DNA of 64,000 bases from Candidatus Gallispira edinburgensis. Lineage in GTDB: Bacteria; Bacillota; Clostridia; Lachnospirales; CAG-274. This document shows positions 1-9,714 of the stretch, piece after piece. Every line of letters begins with the position of its first letter. Position 1 is the stretch's first letter. The notes under the pieces were generated by a model that searched no databases, was not told where the DNA came from, and saw nothing but the letters and a program-made list of their open reading frames with translations. The DNA lies in contig CAJFNV010000011.1 of the NCBI GenBank assembly GCA_904395805.1, positions 1-64,000 on the forward strand, given 5' to 3'. A program made the translations under genes and the position numbers.

Positions 1-201
1 ATTATAATAGAATGTGAAAGAAATTCAGAATTTAATATTGGAAGAATTCTTAAAATTTATGATGATCATATAATGTTTTTAAACTTTGATGGTGAGGGAA
101 CCTGGGATAAAGATCCTTTGGATATTTATTATGAAGATATTACTTTAATATCATTTAGAAATAGGTATGTAAAATATATGTCAAAATATGTACATAATTA
201 A
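1..201 (+). CDS. Partial hypothetical protein (C-terminal 66 residues)
   Basis: An open frame enters from the left edge and stops at a TAA. The visible part is acidic and aromatic-rich, with FNIGRILKIYDDHIMF near the start and ITLISFRNRYVKYMSKY at the end. This resembles the C-terminus of small cytoplasmic proteins of unknown function. No membrane segment or catalytic motif is visible. The start lies outside the window, so family and length cannot be judged. It is too short for the ORF track. The 280 bases after it hold no gene I can support. Confidence 0.55.
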   Translation: MIIECERNSEFNIGRILKIYDDHIMFLNFDGEGTWDKDPLDIYYEDITLISFRNRYVKYMSKYVHN

Positions 202-481
202 GTAATGTGCAATTAACATATAAGATATGCAGGTCCGGGTAATGCTAATGGTTTTCAGAAGATCAGTAAAGACAAATATAAATAAAAAAAGTATTGAAGT
301 TTTGTAAGAAATATGTTATTATAATAACAGAACAGTAAATAAAAATATCATAACAGATGATTTGTAAAGAGTATGTGATTGTTTTAACAGTATAAATATA
401 TTATGATTTTTGATTATGTAGATTAGCAGAGTAAATTAATATAAAATTTATTATTATAAAAACACAAACGGAGGTGAAGAA

Positions 482-883
482 ATGTCAGATGATAATAAAC
501 GCTTGACATCCAAAGAATACGAAATAATGAAAATACTGTGGGACAGTGAAAAACCATTGCTTATTTCGGATATACATATGAAAGCTGACAAAATTGCAGA
601 CAATTCACTGCACCCTATGATAAATAAGCTGATCCAAAAAGGGTTTATAGAAGTGACGGGAAGTGTTAGGGTAGTTAAAACAGTCAGCAGATTATATGCT
701 CCTGCTGTTAATTTAGATGAGTATGCAGCAATGAGATTAGGTGAGATTTTAAGAACATCAGGGGGAAAGCTTAATATTTACAATGTTTTAAATAAGTTTC
801 TTAAGCGCCACCAAAAGAATGGAAAAATCACCTCTGATTTAGAGAATTTTATAATAAATTATGAAAATGAGAAGAATGGTTGA
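482..883 (+). CDS. BlaI/MecI/CopY-family transcriptional repressor
   Basis: This 133-residue protein has the BlaI/MecI winged-helix pattern: LTSKEYEIMKILWDSEKPLLISDI at residues 8-31, then a recognition-helix region (SLHPMINKLIQKGFIEV). Family members are dimeric repressors of beta-lactamase, copper or other stress genes. A C-terminal region (about 80-133) would serve dimerisation. A strong GGAGGTGA Shine-Dalgarno precedes the ATG. No BlaR/MecR sensor or beta-lactamase lies next to it, so its target and signal are unknown. A perfect 21-bp hairpin terminator follows, which makes it a single-gene unit separate from smc. Confidence 0.75.
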   Translation: MSDDNKRLTSKEYEIMKILWDSEKPLLISDIHMKADKIADNSLHPMINKLIQKGFIEVTGSVRVVKTVSRLYAPAVNLDEYAAMRLGEILRTSGGKLNIYNVLNKFLKRHQKNGKITSDLENFIINYENEKNG

Positions 884-912
884 ATAATACATACTTAATA
901 TAACATGAATAC

Positions 913-975
913 AATACCTTTCATATGTAAAACTTGTAAATATTACGGTTTTACATATGAAAGGTATTTTTTATT
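913..975 (+). terminator. Intrinsic terminator after the BlaI-like gene
   Basis: AATACCTTTCATATGTAAAAC (913-933) pairs perfectly with 948-968 across a 14-nt loop and is followed by a T-rich run. A perfect 21-bp stem is longer than most terminators. It separates the repressor from the smc operon. Confidence 0.85.
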
Positions 976-1059
976 ATGTTAAAAATTATTTAGTGGAAAT
1001 CACGGCGGATATATGTTATAATGTTATTTGTATAATTTTGCATAAACGGAGAAATCAGT

Positions 1060-4000
1060 ATGTATCTTAAAAGACTTGAGTTGCAGGGGTTTAAATCTTT
1101 CCCTGAAAAAATAAAGCTGGAATTTAATAAAGGTATTACCGCTGTAGTGGGACCAAACGGAAGCGGAAAGAGCAATATTGCAGATGCTGTACGCTGGGTG
1201 CTGGGTGAGAAAAGTGCCAAAAGCCTGAGAGGGGCAAAAATGGAGGACGTAATATTTAACGGTACGGCAAACAGAAAGCCTCTCAGCTTTGCGGAAGTGT
1301 CCCTTGTTATGGACAATGAGGACAGAAAGCTTAATCTTGATTACAGTGAAATAACCGTAACAAGACGTGTGTTCCGTTCAGGTGAAAGCGATTATCTTAT
1401 AAACGGTACAAAGTGCAGGGCTAAGGACATTCTTGAGCTTTTTATGGATACAGGTGTTGGTAAGGAAGGCTATTCTATTATAGGACAGGGTAAGATCGAT
1501 GAAATTTTGTCATCAAAGTCTGAGGACAGAAGGCTTTTATTTGAAGAGGCGGCAGGTATTGTAAAGTACAGAACAAGATGTGTTGAGGCTTCAAATAAGC
1601 TTGCAAAGGAACAGGAAAATCTTGTAAGAGTAAATGACATTATAGATGAGCTTGAAAAACAGGTGGGTCCTCTTGCAATACAGGCTGAAAAGGCTAAGAA
1701 GTGTATTGTTCTTGCTGACAGAATGAAGCTTGTTCAGGTAAATATATTTGTGCGTGATGCAGATAAGTATGAAAAAGAGCTTAAGGCATTAAATACAAAT
1801 ATAAATCAGCTCAGGCATGACATTGACAGAGAATTGAGAACAGAAGAAAAAAATAATGCACGAAAGGCTGAACTCAGACAAAAGCTTACGGAAACGGAGC
1901 AGGATATAGAAAACCACAATGTATATATTTCCGACAAGCGTTCCGAAAAGGAGCAGAAAGAAAATGATATTAAGCTCTGCAATCAGGAAATACAGCACTT
2001 AAATGAAAATATAAACAGAATAAATGAAGAAAGTGCTGCAGGAAGCAGTCAGATTGATGAAAAGAAAAATTCAATTGAGAATATAAAAAGTGAAATAGAA
2101 GAAAAAGAAAAAGAGTTAAATGAGAAACAGAATCTGTATAATACAAAAATCGAAGAATTTTCAAAAATAAGCTCAAGGGTAAGTGAAAACGAAGAACAGC
2201 TTAATAATTTTAACAGCCTTATAATTGAAAAAATGAACAGGGCTACAGATGTTAAAAATGAAATAAGCAAGGCTGCTGCTATGACAGAGCAGATCAATGA
2301 AAGAAGAAACAAGCTTTCAGAAGAACTTTCACAGTTAAAGGAACAGGAAAGTGAGAGAAATTCAGTTCTTGAAGAAGCTCAAAAAGAAATGGCGAGAATT
2401 GAAAAGGAAAACAGCCTTGCAAGGGAAAATATAGATAAAAATACAGTACAGCTTAACAAGATACAGAAAAGTCTTAATGAGGCAAACAGCAGGCTACAGT
2501 CTGTAAACAGAGAAATACAGGAAAAAAATGCAAGATTAAAGGCTCTTTCAGAGCTTGAAAAAAGCTATGAAGGATATTACACAGGTGTTAAGGCTATACT
2601 TAACCAGAGGGATAATAAAAATCCTGAATTTAAGGGAATATGCGGTGCAGTGGGTGAAACAATAAGCTGTGAAAAAAAATATGAAACAGCTATTGAAATA
2701 GCTCTTGGCTCTGCTGTGCAGAATATCATTGCAAGAACTGAAGAGGATGTAAAAAAGGCCATCAACTACCTTAAAAAGAACAACAAGGGAAGAGCTACAT
2801 TCTTTCCTATGACTGCCATAAAGCCAAAAAGCCTTGGAAGTGAAAAATACAATATAATTAAGGAAAAAGGAATTATAGGCATTGCAAAGGAGCTTATTAA
2901 ATACGCTCCGGAATATGAAAATATTATGTCATCACTTCTTGAAAGAGTTATTGTGGCAGAGGATATGGACAGTGCCATTGCTCTTGCAAGAAAAACTAAG
3001 TATGCCTATAAAATTGTAACCCTTGAAGGTGAACTTTTAAACCCCGGAGGCTCAATGACGGGAGGTTCCGTAAGCAAAAAAACATCGGGAATTTTTTCAA
3101 GAGGAAGAGAAATAGGAGAACTGAGAGATATACTTAAAGGTCTTTTTGAAGAACAGGCTTCTATAAATGCAGATGTTGAGAAAATGACAGAAATTTATGA
3201 AAACCTCAGTTATAAAATAAATGAGGCTAAGGAGGAACTTCAGAAGCTTGCAATAAACAGAACAAAGGCTTCTGCCGACATATCTCAGGCTAAGGAGTTT
3301 GCAGAGGATATTAAAAATAGAATTTCAGGGCATAATACAGAACTTTCACAGCTTGAGGAAAGTGCTGCTAGTGGAAATGAAAAGATTGCCGAATTAAATG
3401 AAAGTCTTGATGTTATAAATAATGAAATAGATGAAACAAATAAAAAGCTTGAGGATTTCCAAGGACGGATACAGTCTGACAGGGATGTAAGGGAGAGCAG
3501 TAATGAAGAACTTTCATCAATGAGGGTCGAGCTTAATCAGCTTGAAAACGATATATATACCCTTAAAAGCAGTATAAAGAGAATAAATACTGAAATTGAG
3601 GAAATCGAAAACAGCCTTAAAAACAGCAGCGGTATAATAGCAGAATATGAAGAAAAAATAAAGGCTAAAGAAGATGAAAAGGAAAAATTAAAAAGGGATA
3701 TAATAAAAATAAGCGATGAATATAATTCCCTTGCGGAAAGAAACAATGAGCTTATAAATGAAAAGAACAGCATAAATTCTGCCACAGAAACTCTTGATGC
3801 TGAAATGAAAAAACAGCTTGAAACTAAGACACGTCTGGAAAAAGAGCTTGACAGAGTGGTAATGAGAAAGGAACAGACTGATACAAAGTGCAGACAGCTC
3901 TATGACTCAATGTGGGAGGAATATGAAATTACATATGTTGCGGCTAAAGAGTGCGAAAAACTTGAAGCAACAGACGAGGAGCTTAAGAAGGAAGAGAAAA

Positions 4001-4635
4001 AGCTCAGAAACGAAATAAAAGCTCTGGGAAATGTAAACCTCAATGCCGTTGATGAATATGCAGAGGTTAAGGAAAGATATGACTTTCTCAAAAACAACAG
4101 GGATGATATTATTAAAACCGAAAAAGAGCTGACCAATATCATAAATGACCTCAATGATATGATGGAAAAGCAGTTTAAGGAGCAGTTTACCATAATTCGT
4201 GATAATTTTTCAAAGACTTTTGCGGAAATGTTCGGAGGTGGTTCTGCCGAGCTTAAATTAAGTGATTCAGAGGATGTATTAAACAGTGGTATTGACATTG
4301 TTGTTCAGCCTCCCGGAAAATCTCTCCAGAATATGATGCTTTTGTCAGGAGGTGAAAAGGCTCTTACTGCTATGGCTCTGCTTTTTGCCATACTTAAAAT
4401 GAAACCGTCACCTTTCTGTATACTTGACGAAATAGAGGCTGCTCTTGATGATGCAAATGTAAACAGATATGCAAATTATCTCAGCAATTTTATAAACGAT
4501 ACACAGTTTATTGTCATAACTCACAGAAAGGGTACAATGGAGGCTGCCGATATTTTATACGGTGTAACTATGCAGGAACAGGGTGTTTCAAAGTTGGTAT
4601 CAGTTAAATTTGACGAAAAAGGAGTACAGTTATAA
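1060..4635 (+). CDS. smc: Chromosome segregation ATPase SMC
   Basis: This 1191-residue protein is full length for bacterial SMC. It opens with MYLKRLELQGFKSF and Walker A GPNGSGKS (about residues 32-39). Long coiled coils flank a hinge at about 500-670 that contains GGSMTGGS. The C-terminal head carries the signature LSGGEKAL and Walker B CILDEIEAALDD. SMC dimers load with ScpA/ScpB and organise the replicated chromosome. The stop overlaps the ftsY start (TAATG), so the two are translationally coupled. The smc-ftsY pair is conserved in Firmicutes. The usual upstream neighbour rnc is absent here; a separately terminated repressor takes its place. Confidence 0.98.
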   Translation: MYLKRLELQGFKSFPEKIKLEFNKGITAVVGPNGSGKSNIADAVRWVLGEKSAKSLRGAKMEDVIFNGTANRKPLSFAEVSLVMDNEDRKLNLDYSEITVTRRVFRSGESDYLINGTKCRAKDILELFMDTGVGKEGYSIIGQGKIDEILSSKSEDRRLLFEEAAGIVKYRTRCVEASNKLAKEQENLVRVNDIIDELEKQVGPLAIQAEKAKKCIVLADRMKLVQVNIFVRDADKYEKELKALNTNINQLRHDIDRELRTEEKNNARKAELRQKLTETEQDIENHNVYISDKRSEKEQKENDIKLCNQEIQHLNENINRINEESAAGSSQIDEKKNSIENIKSEIEEKEKELNEKQNLYNTKIEEFSKISSRVSENEEQLNNFNSLIIEKMNRATDVKNEISKAAAMTEQINERRNKLSEELSQLKEQESERNSVLEEAQKEMARIEKENSLARENIDKNTVQLNKIQKSLNEANSRLQSVNREIQEKNARLKALSELEKSYEGYYTGVKAILNQRDNKNPEFKGICGAVGETISCEKKYETAIEIALGSAVQNIIARTEEDVKKAINYLKKNNKGRATFFPMTAIKPKSLGSEKYNIIKEKGIIGIAKELIKYAPEYENIMSSLLERVIVAEDMDSAIALARKTKYAYKIVTLEGELLNPGGSMTGGSVSKKTSGIFSRGREIGELRDILKGLFEEQASINADVEKMTEIYENLSYKINEAKEELQKLAINRTKASADISQAKEFAEDIKNRISGHNTELSQLEESAASGNEKIAELNESLDVINNEIDETNKKLEDFQGRIQSDRDVRESSNEELSSMRVELNQLENDIYTLKSSIKRINTEIEEIENSLKNSSGIIAEYEEKIKAKEDEKEKLKRDIIKISDEYNSLAERNNELINEKNSINSATETLDAEMKKQLETKTRLEKELDRVVMRKEQTDTKCRQLYDSMWEEYEITYVAAKECEKLEATDEELKKEEKKLRNEIKALGNVNLNAVDEYAEVKERYDFLKNNRDDIIKTEKELTNIINDLNDMMEKQFKEQFTIIRDNFSKTFAEMFGGGSAELKLSDSEDVLNSGIDIVVQPPGKSLQNMMLLSGGEKALTAMALLFAILKMKPSPFCILDEIEAALDDANVNRYANYLSNFINDTQFIVITHRKGTMEAADILYGVTMQEQGVSKLVSVKFDEKGVQL

Positions 4636-5963
4636 TGGGTTTATTTGATTTTTTAAAAAAGAAAAAAAATAACGAATATGAAAATGTAAATGTTATAGAA
4701 GATGTAAGTACTGATGAAGTGACGGAAGAAGTTTCAGATGATGAGGTCATGGAAAAAGATGTTCAGCCTGAAAGTGAATCTGCTGAAGAAAATACATTTG
4801 AAACCGTGAAAGCCGATGAAAGTGACAAGGAAGCTGAAAATGTCACTGAGGTGACAGAAACAGAAGAAATTCCAGAAGAAGAGGAAGATATCACTGAAAT
4901 AACAGAAAGTATTAATACAGATATAAATATATCTGAAACAGCAGAAGCTGAGGTAAGTGATCCGGAAGAAGCAACAGCTGATAAAAATATAACCGAGAAA
5001 GAAGTCAATGCATATGAGGAGCCTGAGAAAGAAGAAGTTCAGGAGAAAAAGACAGGCTTTTTTGCCAGAATAAAGGCAGGATTAAGCAAAACAAGAGATA
5101 ATATAATGTCAGGTGTTGACAATGTTCTGAAATCCTTTGTTAAAATAGACGAGGACTTGTTTGAAGAGCTGGAAGAAGCTCTTATAATGGCTGATATCGG
5201 TGTTGATACCTCTCTTTACATTATTGAAAAGCTCAGAGAAAAGGTAAAGGACGAAAAAGCTACCGAGGCTTCACAGGTAAGAGGTCTTTTGATTCAGGTA
5301 ATAACGGAAATACTTGAAAAGGACGATGAACCTCTGGAACTTCCAAGTCCATCGGTTATTCTTGTAATAGGTGTAAACGGTGTGGGAAAGACTACTACTA
5401 TAGGCAAACTTGCACATAACTACCAGTCAGAGGGAAAGTCTGTGCTTCTTGCGGCAGCAGATACATTCAGAGCAGCTGCTATTGACCAGCTGCAGATATG
5501 GGGTGACAGAAACAACTGTGATGTTATAAAGCATCAGGAAAATTCGGACCCTGCCGCTGTTGTATTTGATGCAGTAAATGCCGCAAAGGCAAGAAAAACC
5601 GATATTCTTATATGTGATACGGCAGGACGCCTTCATAACAAGAAAAATCTTATGGAGGAACTCAGAAAAATTGCAAAAGTCATAGAAAGAGAATATCCCG
5701 AGGCACATACAGAGGTGTTCCTTGTGCTGGATTCAACTACGGGACAGAATGCGCTGCAGCAGGCCAAGCTTTTTAAGGAAGTAGCTGATATAACAGGACT
5801 TATACTTACAAAACTTGACGGCACTGCAAAGGGCGGTATTGTACTTGCTATAAAGCATGATATGAACATTCCTGTAAGGTATATAGGCGTGGGAGAACAG
5901 ATCAATGATTTGCAGCCTTTTAATTCAAAGGACTTTGCAAAGGCGTTATTTGATGAAGAATAG
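4635..5963 (+). CDS. ftsY: Signal recognition particle receptor FtsY
   Basis: This is the SRP receptor GTPase, which docks ribosome-SRP complexes at the membrane. The NG domain occupies roughly residues 145-442: G1 GVNGVGKTTT, the DTFRAAA motif, DTAGR and TKLDGTAKGG are all present. The first 135 residues form a Glu/Asp-rich acidic tail after MGLFDFLKKKKN, which is longer than in B. subtilis FtsY and likely serves membrane or translocon association. It overlaps smc by one base and is followed 9 bases later by a membrane-protein gene that probably belongs to the same transcript. Confidence 0.98.
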   Translation: MGLFDFLKKKKNNEYENVNVIEDVSTDEVTEEVSDDEVMEKDVQPESESAEENTFETVKADESDKEAENVTEVTETEEIPEEEEDITEITESINTDINISETAEAEVSDPEEATADKNITEKEVNAYEEPEKEEVQEKKTGFFARIKAGLSKTRDNIMSGVDNVLKSFVKIDEDLFEELEEALIMADIGVDTSLYIIEKLREKVKDEKATEASQVRGLLIQVITEILEKDDEPLELPSPSVILVIGVNGVGKTTTIGKLAHNYQSEGKSVLLAAADTFRAAAIDQLQIWGDRNNCDVIKHQENSDPAAVVFDAVNAAKARKTDILICDTAGRLHNKKNLMEELRKIAKVIEREYPEAHTEVFLVLDSTTGQNALQQAKLFKEVADITGLILTKLDGTAKGGIVLAIKHDMNIPVRYIGVGEQINDLQPFNSKDFAKALFDEE

Positions 5964-5972
5964 AGGGGTTAA

Positions 5973-7544
5973 ATGAAAAAATTAACGGCACTTTTAATTT
6001 TAATTCTGCTTATAGCAGGAGGAATTTATTACTATGTGGCATTGCCTGCAATTAATTTACATTCGCCGGGACTGTGGTCATTTATAATTTCAATACTTGC
6101 TGTAGGAGGGATTGTGCTTTTAGCATTTAAGAGTATACCAAAGGCAGTAAAGACAGGATATATAGCTGTATTTGGTATAATTATTGCTGTTTTTATAGTG
6201 GGAGGACTTCTTTCATCTCAGATAATAAATGCAAAAAAGTACTGTCAGCTTATAAATATATCAGAGAGAGATTTCAGTGAGGACATAAAGGAAGTAAATT
6301 ATACCGAAATACCAAGCCTTGACAAGGATTCGGCAGAAAAGCTGGGTTTAAGGGAAATGGGTACAATGGGAGATCTGGTGTCACAGTTTGAAGTCAATAA
6401 TTTATATTCACAGATAAATTACAACAACAAGCCTGTAAGAGTTACTCCTCTTGATTACGGTGATTTCTTTAAGTGGCTTGCCAACAGAAAAGAGGGCATA
6501 CCTGCCTATATCAGGATTGATATGACTACTCAGGATGTTGAGTGTGTAAGGCTTGATGAGGGAATCAAATATTCCACATCTGAAATATTTAACAGAAATA
6601 TTTACAGGCATCTCAGATTTATGTATCCTACCTATATTTTTGATGATATTTCATTTGAAATTGATGATAACGGTACTCCTGTGTGGATATGTCCTGTAAG
6701 GGATTATACTATAGGTTTGTTCGGCGGTGTTAAAATAAGTAAGGTCATTATCGTAAATGCTCAGGACGGTTCATCAGTAAGCTATGATATAGGTGAAGTC
6801 CCAAACTGGGTAGACAGAGTTTATTCCGCTGATCTGTTAATAAGTTATTATGACTATTACGGTACTTTAAGAGGCGGTTATATCAATAGTATAATAGGAC
6901 AGAAGGGCTGTTTGCAGACCACTATGGGATATAATTATATTGCTCTTGATGATGACGTATGGGTCTATACAGGCGTTACCTCCGTTACAGGCGATCAGTC
7001 AATTGTAGGCTTTGTGCTCATGAATCAAAGGACTGCCGAAACACGATATTATGCCGTTTCGGGTGCGGAAGAGTATTCGGCAATGGCATCAGCTGAAGGT
7101 CAGGTACAGCATCTGGGATATAAGGCAACATTCCCTCTGCTTCTGAATATAGCAGACCAGCCCACATATTTTATGGCATTAAAGGACGATGCAGGGCTGG
7201 TTAAAAGCTATGCAATGGTAAATATTGAAAAGTATCAGATCGTTGCTGTGGGAAGCTCTATACTTGAATGTGAACAGAATTATATTAAACTTATGAACAG
7301 CAACGGTATAGAGGAAACGGATACAGAAGAAATAAAGGAAGCGGAAGGGATCATAGAAAGAATATCAGAGGTTATTATTGATGGCAGCAGTCACTATTTC
7401 ATTAAGCTTGGAAACAATGACAGACTTTTTGATGTGGATGTTGTAAATAATATTGATATTCTTAATTATGGTATAAATTCAAATGTTAAATTCAGCTATA
7501 CTGAGGGTGTTGACTATAATATTGTAAATGATATAACTCAGTAA
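5973..7544 (+). CDS. Membrane-anchored protein of unknown function
   Basis: This 523-residue protein begins with a hydrophobic N-terminus holding three probable membrane segments (about 4-27, 36-54 and 63-84). A large soluble part follows, probably extracytoplasmic, rich in Tyr, Asp and Ile. I do not recognise a catalytic motif. The soluble part contains stretches such as YPTYIFDDISFEIDDNGTPVWICPV and GYKATFPLLL that look like beta-rich repeats. Its position directly after ftsY, with a short gap and before a strong terminator, makes it the last gene of the smc-ftsY transcript. A role in the envelope is possible but unproven. Confidence 0.7.
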   Translation: MKKLTALLILILLIAGGIYYYVALPAINLHSPGLWSFIISILAVGGIVLLAFKSIPKAVKTGYIAVFGIIIAVFIVGGLLSSQIINAKKYCQLINISERDFSEDIKEVNYTEIPSLDKDSAEKLGLREMGTMGDLVSQFEVNNLYSQINYNNKPVRVTPLDYGDFFKWLANRKEGIPAYIRIDMTTQDVECVRLDEGIKYSTSEIFNRNIYRHLRFMYPTYIFDDISFEIDDNGTPVWICPVRDYTIGLFGGVKISKVIIVNAQDGSSVSYDIGEVPNWVDRVYSADLLISYYDYYGTLRGGYINSIIGQKGCLQTTMGYNYIALDDDVWVYTGVTSVTGDQSIVGFVLMNQRTAETRYYAVSGAEEYSAMASAEGQVQHLGYKATFPLLLNIADQPTYFMALKDDAGLVKSYAMVNIEKYQIVAVGSSILECEQNYIKLMNSNGIEETDTEEIKEAEGIIERISEVIIDGSSHYFIKLGNNDRLFDVDVVNNIDILNYGINSNVKFSYTEGVDYNIVNDITQ

Positions 7545-7550
7545 TTTTAA

Positions 7551-7580
7551 AGAGAGGAACATCAAAAGACGTTCCTCTCT
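7551..7580. terminator. Bidirectional terminator
   Basis: AGAGAGGAAC (7551-7560) pairs with GTTCCTCTCT (7571-7580) across a 10-nt loop. It lies between the convergent membrane-protein gene and acetyltransferase gene and could serve both. Confidence 0.75.
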
Positions 7581-7593
7581 TAGCTTTAATCTA

Positions 7594-8160
7594 CTATTTA
7601 TCATTTTCTGTAATAGGACGTAAAACACGGCAGGGATTGCCTGCTGCAACAACGTTATCGGGGATATCCTTGGTTACAATACTTCCACTTCCTATAACAA
7701 CATTGCTTCCTATTGTGACTCCGGGCATTACTCTGACACCTCCGCCAAACCATACATTATCGCCAACTGTAATAGGTTTTGCGTATTCAAGTCCTTTGTT
7801 TCTTGTTTCTGAATCAATAGGATGTCCTGCTGTGTAAAAGCCACAGTCGGGGGCTATAAAAACATTGTCACCAAATTTGACCTTTGCACAGTCAAGAATC
7901 ACACAATTATGATTTGTATAAAAATTTTTGCCAATTTCTATATTATAACCATAATCACACCAAAATGGGGCAGTAATAGTGAAATCACCTTTTATACTGC
8001 CTAAAATTTTTCTCATTATATCCTTCTGTTTTTCTGTATCCGAAGGTTTTGTATTATTGTATTCAAAGCACAGGTCTTTACACACATTTCTGTCATTTAC
8101 AAGAATTTCATCATTAGCATCATAAAGCTCAGATGCAAGCATTTTTTCTTTCTCTGTCAT
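7594..8160 (-). CDS. Maltose/galactoside O-acetyltransferase-like protein
   Basis: This is a left-handed beta-helix acetyltransferase that moves acetyl from acetyl-CoA to a sugar hydroxyl. The N-terminal Mac domain (MTEKEKMLASELYDANDEIL) is followed by hexapeptide repeats and the conserved stretch GDNVWFGGGVRVMPGVTIGSNVVIGSGSIVTKDIP. The sequence FYTNHNCVILD and the His of TAGHPID match the active-site region of LacA/Maa enzymes. The ORF track starts 13 codons earlier. I chose the ATG at 8160 because AGGAG lies 7 nt upstream. At 188 residues the length is normal for the family. The exact sugar substrate cannot be read from the sequence. Confidence 0.9.
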   Translation of the reverse strand: MTEKEKMLASELYDANDEILVNDRNVCKDLCFEYNNTKPSDTEKQKDIMRKILGSIKGDFTITAPFWCDYGYNIEIGKNFYTNHNCVILDCAKVKFGDNVFIAPDCGFYTAGHPIDSETRNKGLEYAKPITVGDNVWFGGGVRVMPGVTIGSNVVIGSGSIVTKDIPDNVVAAGNPCRVLRPITENDK

Positions 8161-8229
8161 AATTATTCTCCTTTGCTGTATTTTAAGATATTTTACCATA
8201 TTTATAATGAATTTTCAATTAAATTAATA

Positions 8230-8260
8230 TTGACTTGGAGTTTACTTCAAGTGATATAAT
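8230..8260 (+). promoter_or_regulatory. MerR-type promoter and operator for the aldo/keto reductase gene
   Basis: A -35 box TTGACT (8230-8235) and a -10 box TATAAT (8255-8260) are separated by 19 bp, not 17. The spacer region carries the dyad ACTTGGAGT-TTACTTCAAGT. A 19-bp spacer filled by such a dyad is the hallmark of promoters activated by MerR-family regulators, which untwist the DNA. No merR-like gene is present in the window. Confidence 0.75.
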
Positions 8261-8292
8261 TTAATAAACATAAATAAACAGGAGGCAAAATT

Positions 8293-9444
8293 ATGAAGTA
8301 CAGAGAACTGAAAAGATGCGGTAATATAAAAGTCAGTGAAATTGCTCTGGGCTGTGAAGGCTTTATGGGAAAAACTAAAGAAGAATATAATAAAATGATC
8401 GACAGAGCTGCAGAACTGGGAATAAATTTTATTGATATGTATACGTCAAATCCGGAGTTCAGAGATAATCTGGGCTATGCACTTAAGGGCAGAAGGGATA
8501 AATTTGTTCTCCAGGGGCACATATGCTCAACATGGGAAAAGGGGCAGTATTTAAGATCAAGAGATCTGAAAAAAGCAAAAGCAGCCTTTGAGGATCAGCT
8601 TAAAAGACTTGGAACAGATTATCTGGACATCGGTATGATCCATTACATAGACGGTGTTGATGATTTTGATGAAGTATTTAATGGTGATATAATCAAATAC
8701 TGTATTGACCTTAAAGAAAAGGGCATAATAAAGGGAATAGGGCTTAGTTCTCATAATCCTGTTGTGGCAAAGAAAGCTGTTGAAACAGGATTAATTGATG
8801 TTCTTATGTTTTCAGTAAATGCTGCCTATGATATGCAGCCGCCTGATGAGGATGTTGAACAGCTCTGGAATCCCGAAAATTACAAAAACGGTCTTGTTAA
8901 TATTGATCCTGACAGAGAGGAATTATATGAGCTCTGTGAGAGAGAAAATGTTGCTATTGACGTTATGAAAGCTTTTGGCGGAGGAGATATGTTAAGTGCC
9001 GAGCTTTCTCCCTTTGGTGTGGCTTTTAATGAATATCAGTGTATTGAGTATTGCCTTACAAGACCCGGTGTTGCAGCTGTTATGGCTGGCTGCCATTCCA
9101 TAGAGGAAATGGAAAAACTTTCCTTATATTATAATATACCAAAGGATGAAAGGGATTATTCACTTGTACTGTCAAAAATGGAAAAATTCAAGTTTTACGG
9201 CAACTGTATGTACTGCGGACATTGTGCACCGTGTACTGTAGGTATAAATGTAGCTGATGTAAATAAATATCTAAATTTGTCACTGGCACAGGGTGAAGTG
9301 CCTGAAACGGTTGCAGATCATTATAAATTACTGGAGCATCATGCAAGTGAATGTATTGAATGCGGTCAGTGCGAAAGCAACTGTCCCTTTGGTGTAGAGA
9401 TAATTAATAAAATGAAAAAAGCGGAAGAGATATTCGGATATTAA
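8293..9444 (+). CDS. Aldo/keto reductase with C-terminal 4Fe-4S ferredoxin domain
   Basis: This is a 383-residue fusion. Residues 1-290 form an AKR TIM barrel: MKYRELKRCGNIKVSEIALG, then FIDMYTS in the position of the catalytic Tyr region, and DYLDIGMIHY. The C-terminus holds two Cys clusters, CMYCGHCAPCTVGIN and CIECGQCESNCPFGV, typical of 4Fe-4S binding. Such fusions are common in anaerobes and probably couple aldehyde or ketone reduction to ferredoxin-type electron flow; the substrate is unknown. An AGGAGG Shine-Dalgarno supports the ATG. The MerR-type promoter upstream suggests induction by an electrophile or aldehyde. Confidence 0.88.
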   Translation: MKYRELKRCGNIKVSEIALGCEGFMGKTKEEYNKMIDRAAELGINFIDMYTSNPEFRDNLGYALKGRRDKFVLQGHICSTWEKGQYLRSRDLKKAKAAFEDQLKRLGTDYLDIGMIHYIDGVDDFDEVFNGDIIKYCIDLKEKGIIKGIGLSSHNPVVAKKAVETGLIDVLMFSVNAAYDMQPPDEDVEQLWNPENYKNGLVNIDPDREELYELCERENVAIDVMKAFGGGDMLSAELSPFGVAFNEYQCIEYCLTRPGVAAVMAGCHSIEEMEKLSLYYNIPKDERDYSLVLSKMEKFKFYGNCMYCGHCAPCTVGINVADVNKYLNLSLAQGEVPETVADHYKLLEHHASECIECGQCESNCPFGVEIINKMKKAEEIFGY

Positions 9445-9521
9445 GATATATAATAATATTAAATATGTAATAAATGAAACAAGGTTATTTACAAATATTA
9501 CTGCAATACAGCTTATTTCAG

Positions 9522-9591
9522 GGGCAGTTAATTATACTGCCCTTAAAAAATACATCTAACTATTCGTAAAACTTGTGTTTTGTGAATAGTT
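9522..9591. repeat. Two inverted repeats in the AKR-comEC gap
   Basis: GGGCAGT (9522-9528) pairs with ACTGCCC (9536-9542). AACTATTCGTAAAAC (9558-9572) pairs with GTTTTGTGAATAGTT (9577-9591) with two G-U pairs and a 4-nt loop. Neither is followed by a T run on the plus strand, so a terminator role is uncertain. The rest of the 270-base gap shows no gene. Confidence 0.5.
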
Positions 9592-9714
9592 AAAAACATA
9601 CCTCATTATCTGTTTAAATACATTTATTTTGTCGAATATTATCGGTTTATGTTGTTTTTGTATCTGCCCTGTGTTATATTTATATTAAATACAACACAGT
9701 TTCAGAGGTATCCT

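Noticed and set aside
202-481. A small gene before the BlaI-like repressor
   Set aside because: No frame with a start and ribosome site; only AT-rich, promoter-like sequence.
1789-4298. Several antisense ORFs within smc
   Set aside because: Hydrophobic shadows of the Lys/Glu-rich coiled coil; none has a ribosome site.
9649-9714. Longer N-terminus of ComEC
   Set aside because: No Shine-Dalgarno before 9649, whereas AGAGG is well placed before 9715.
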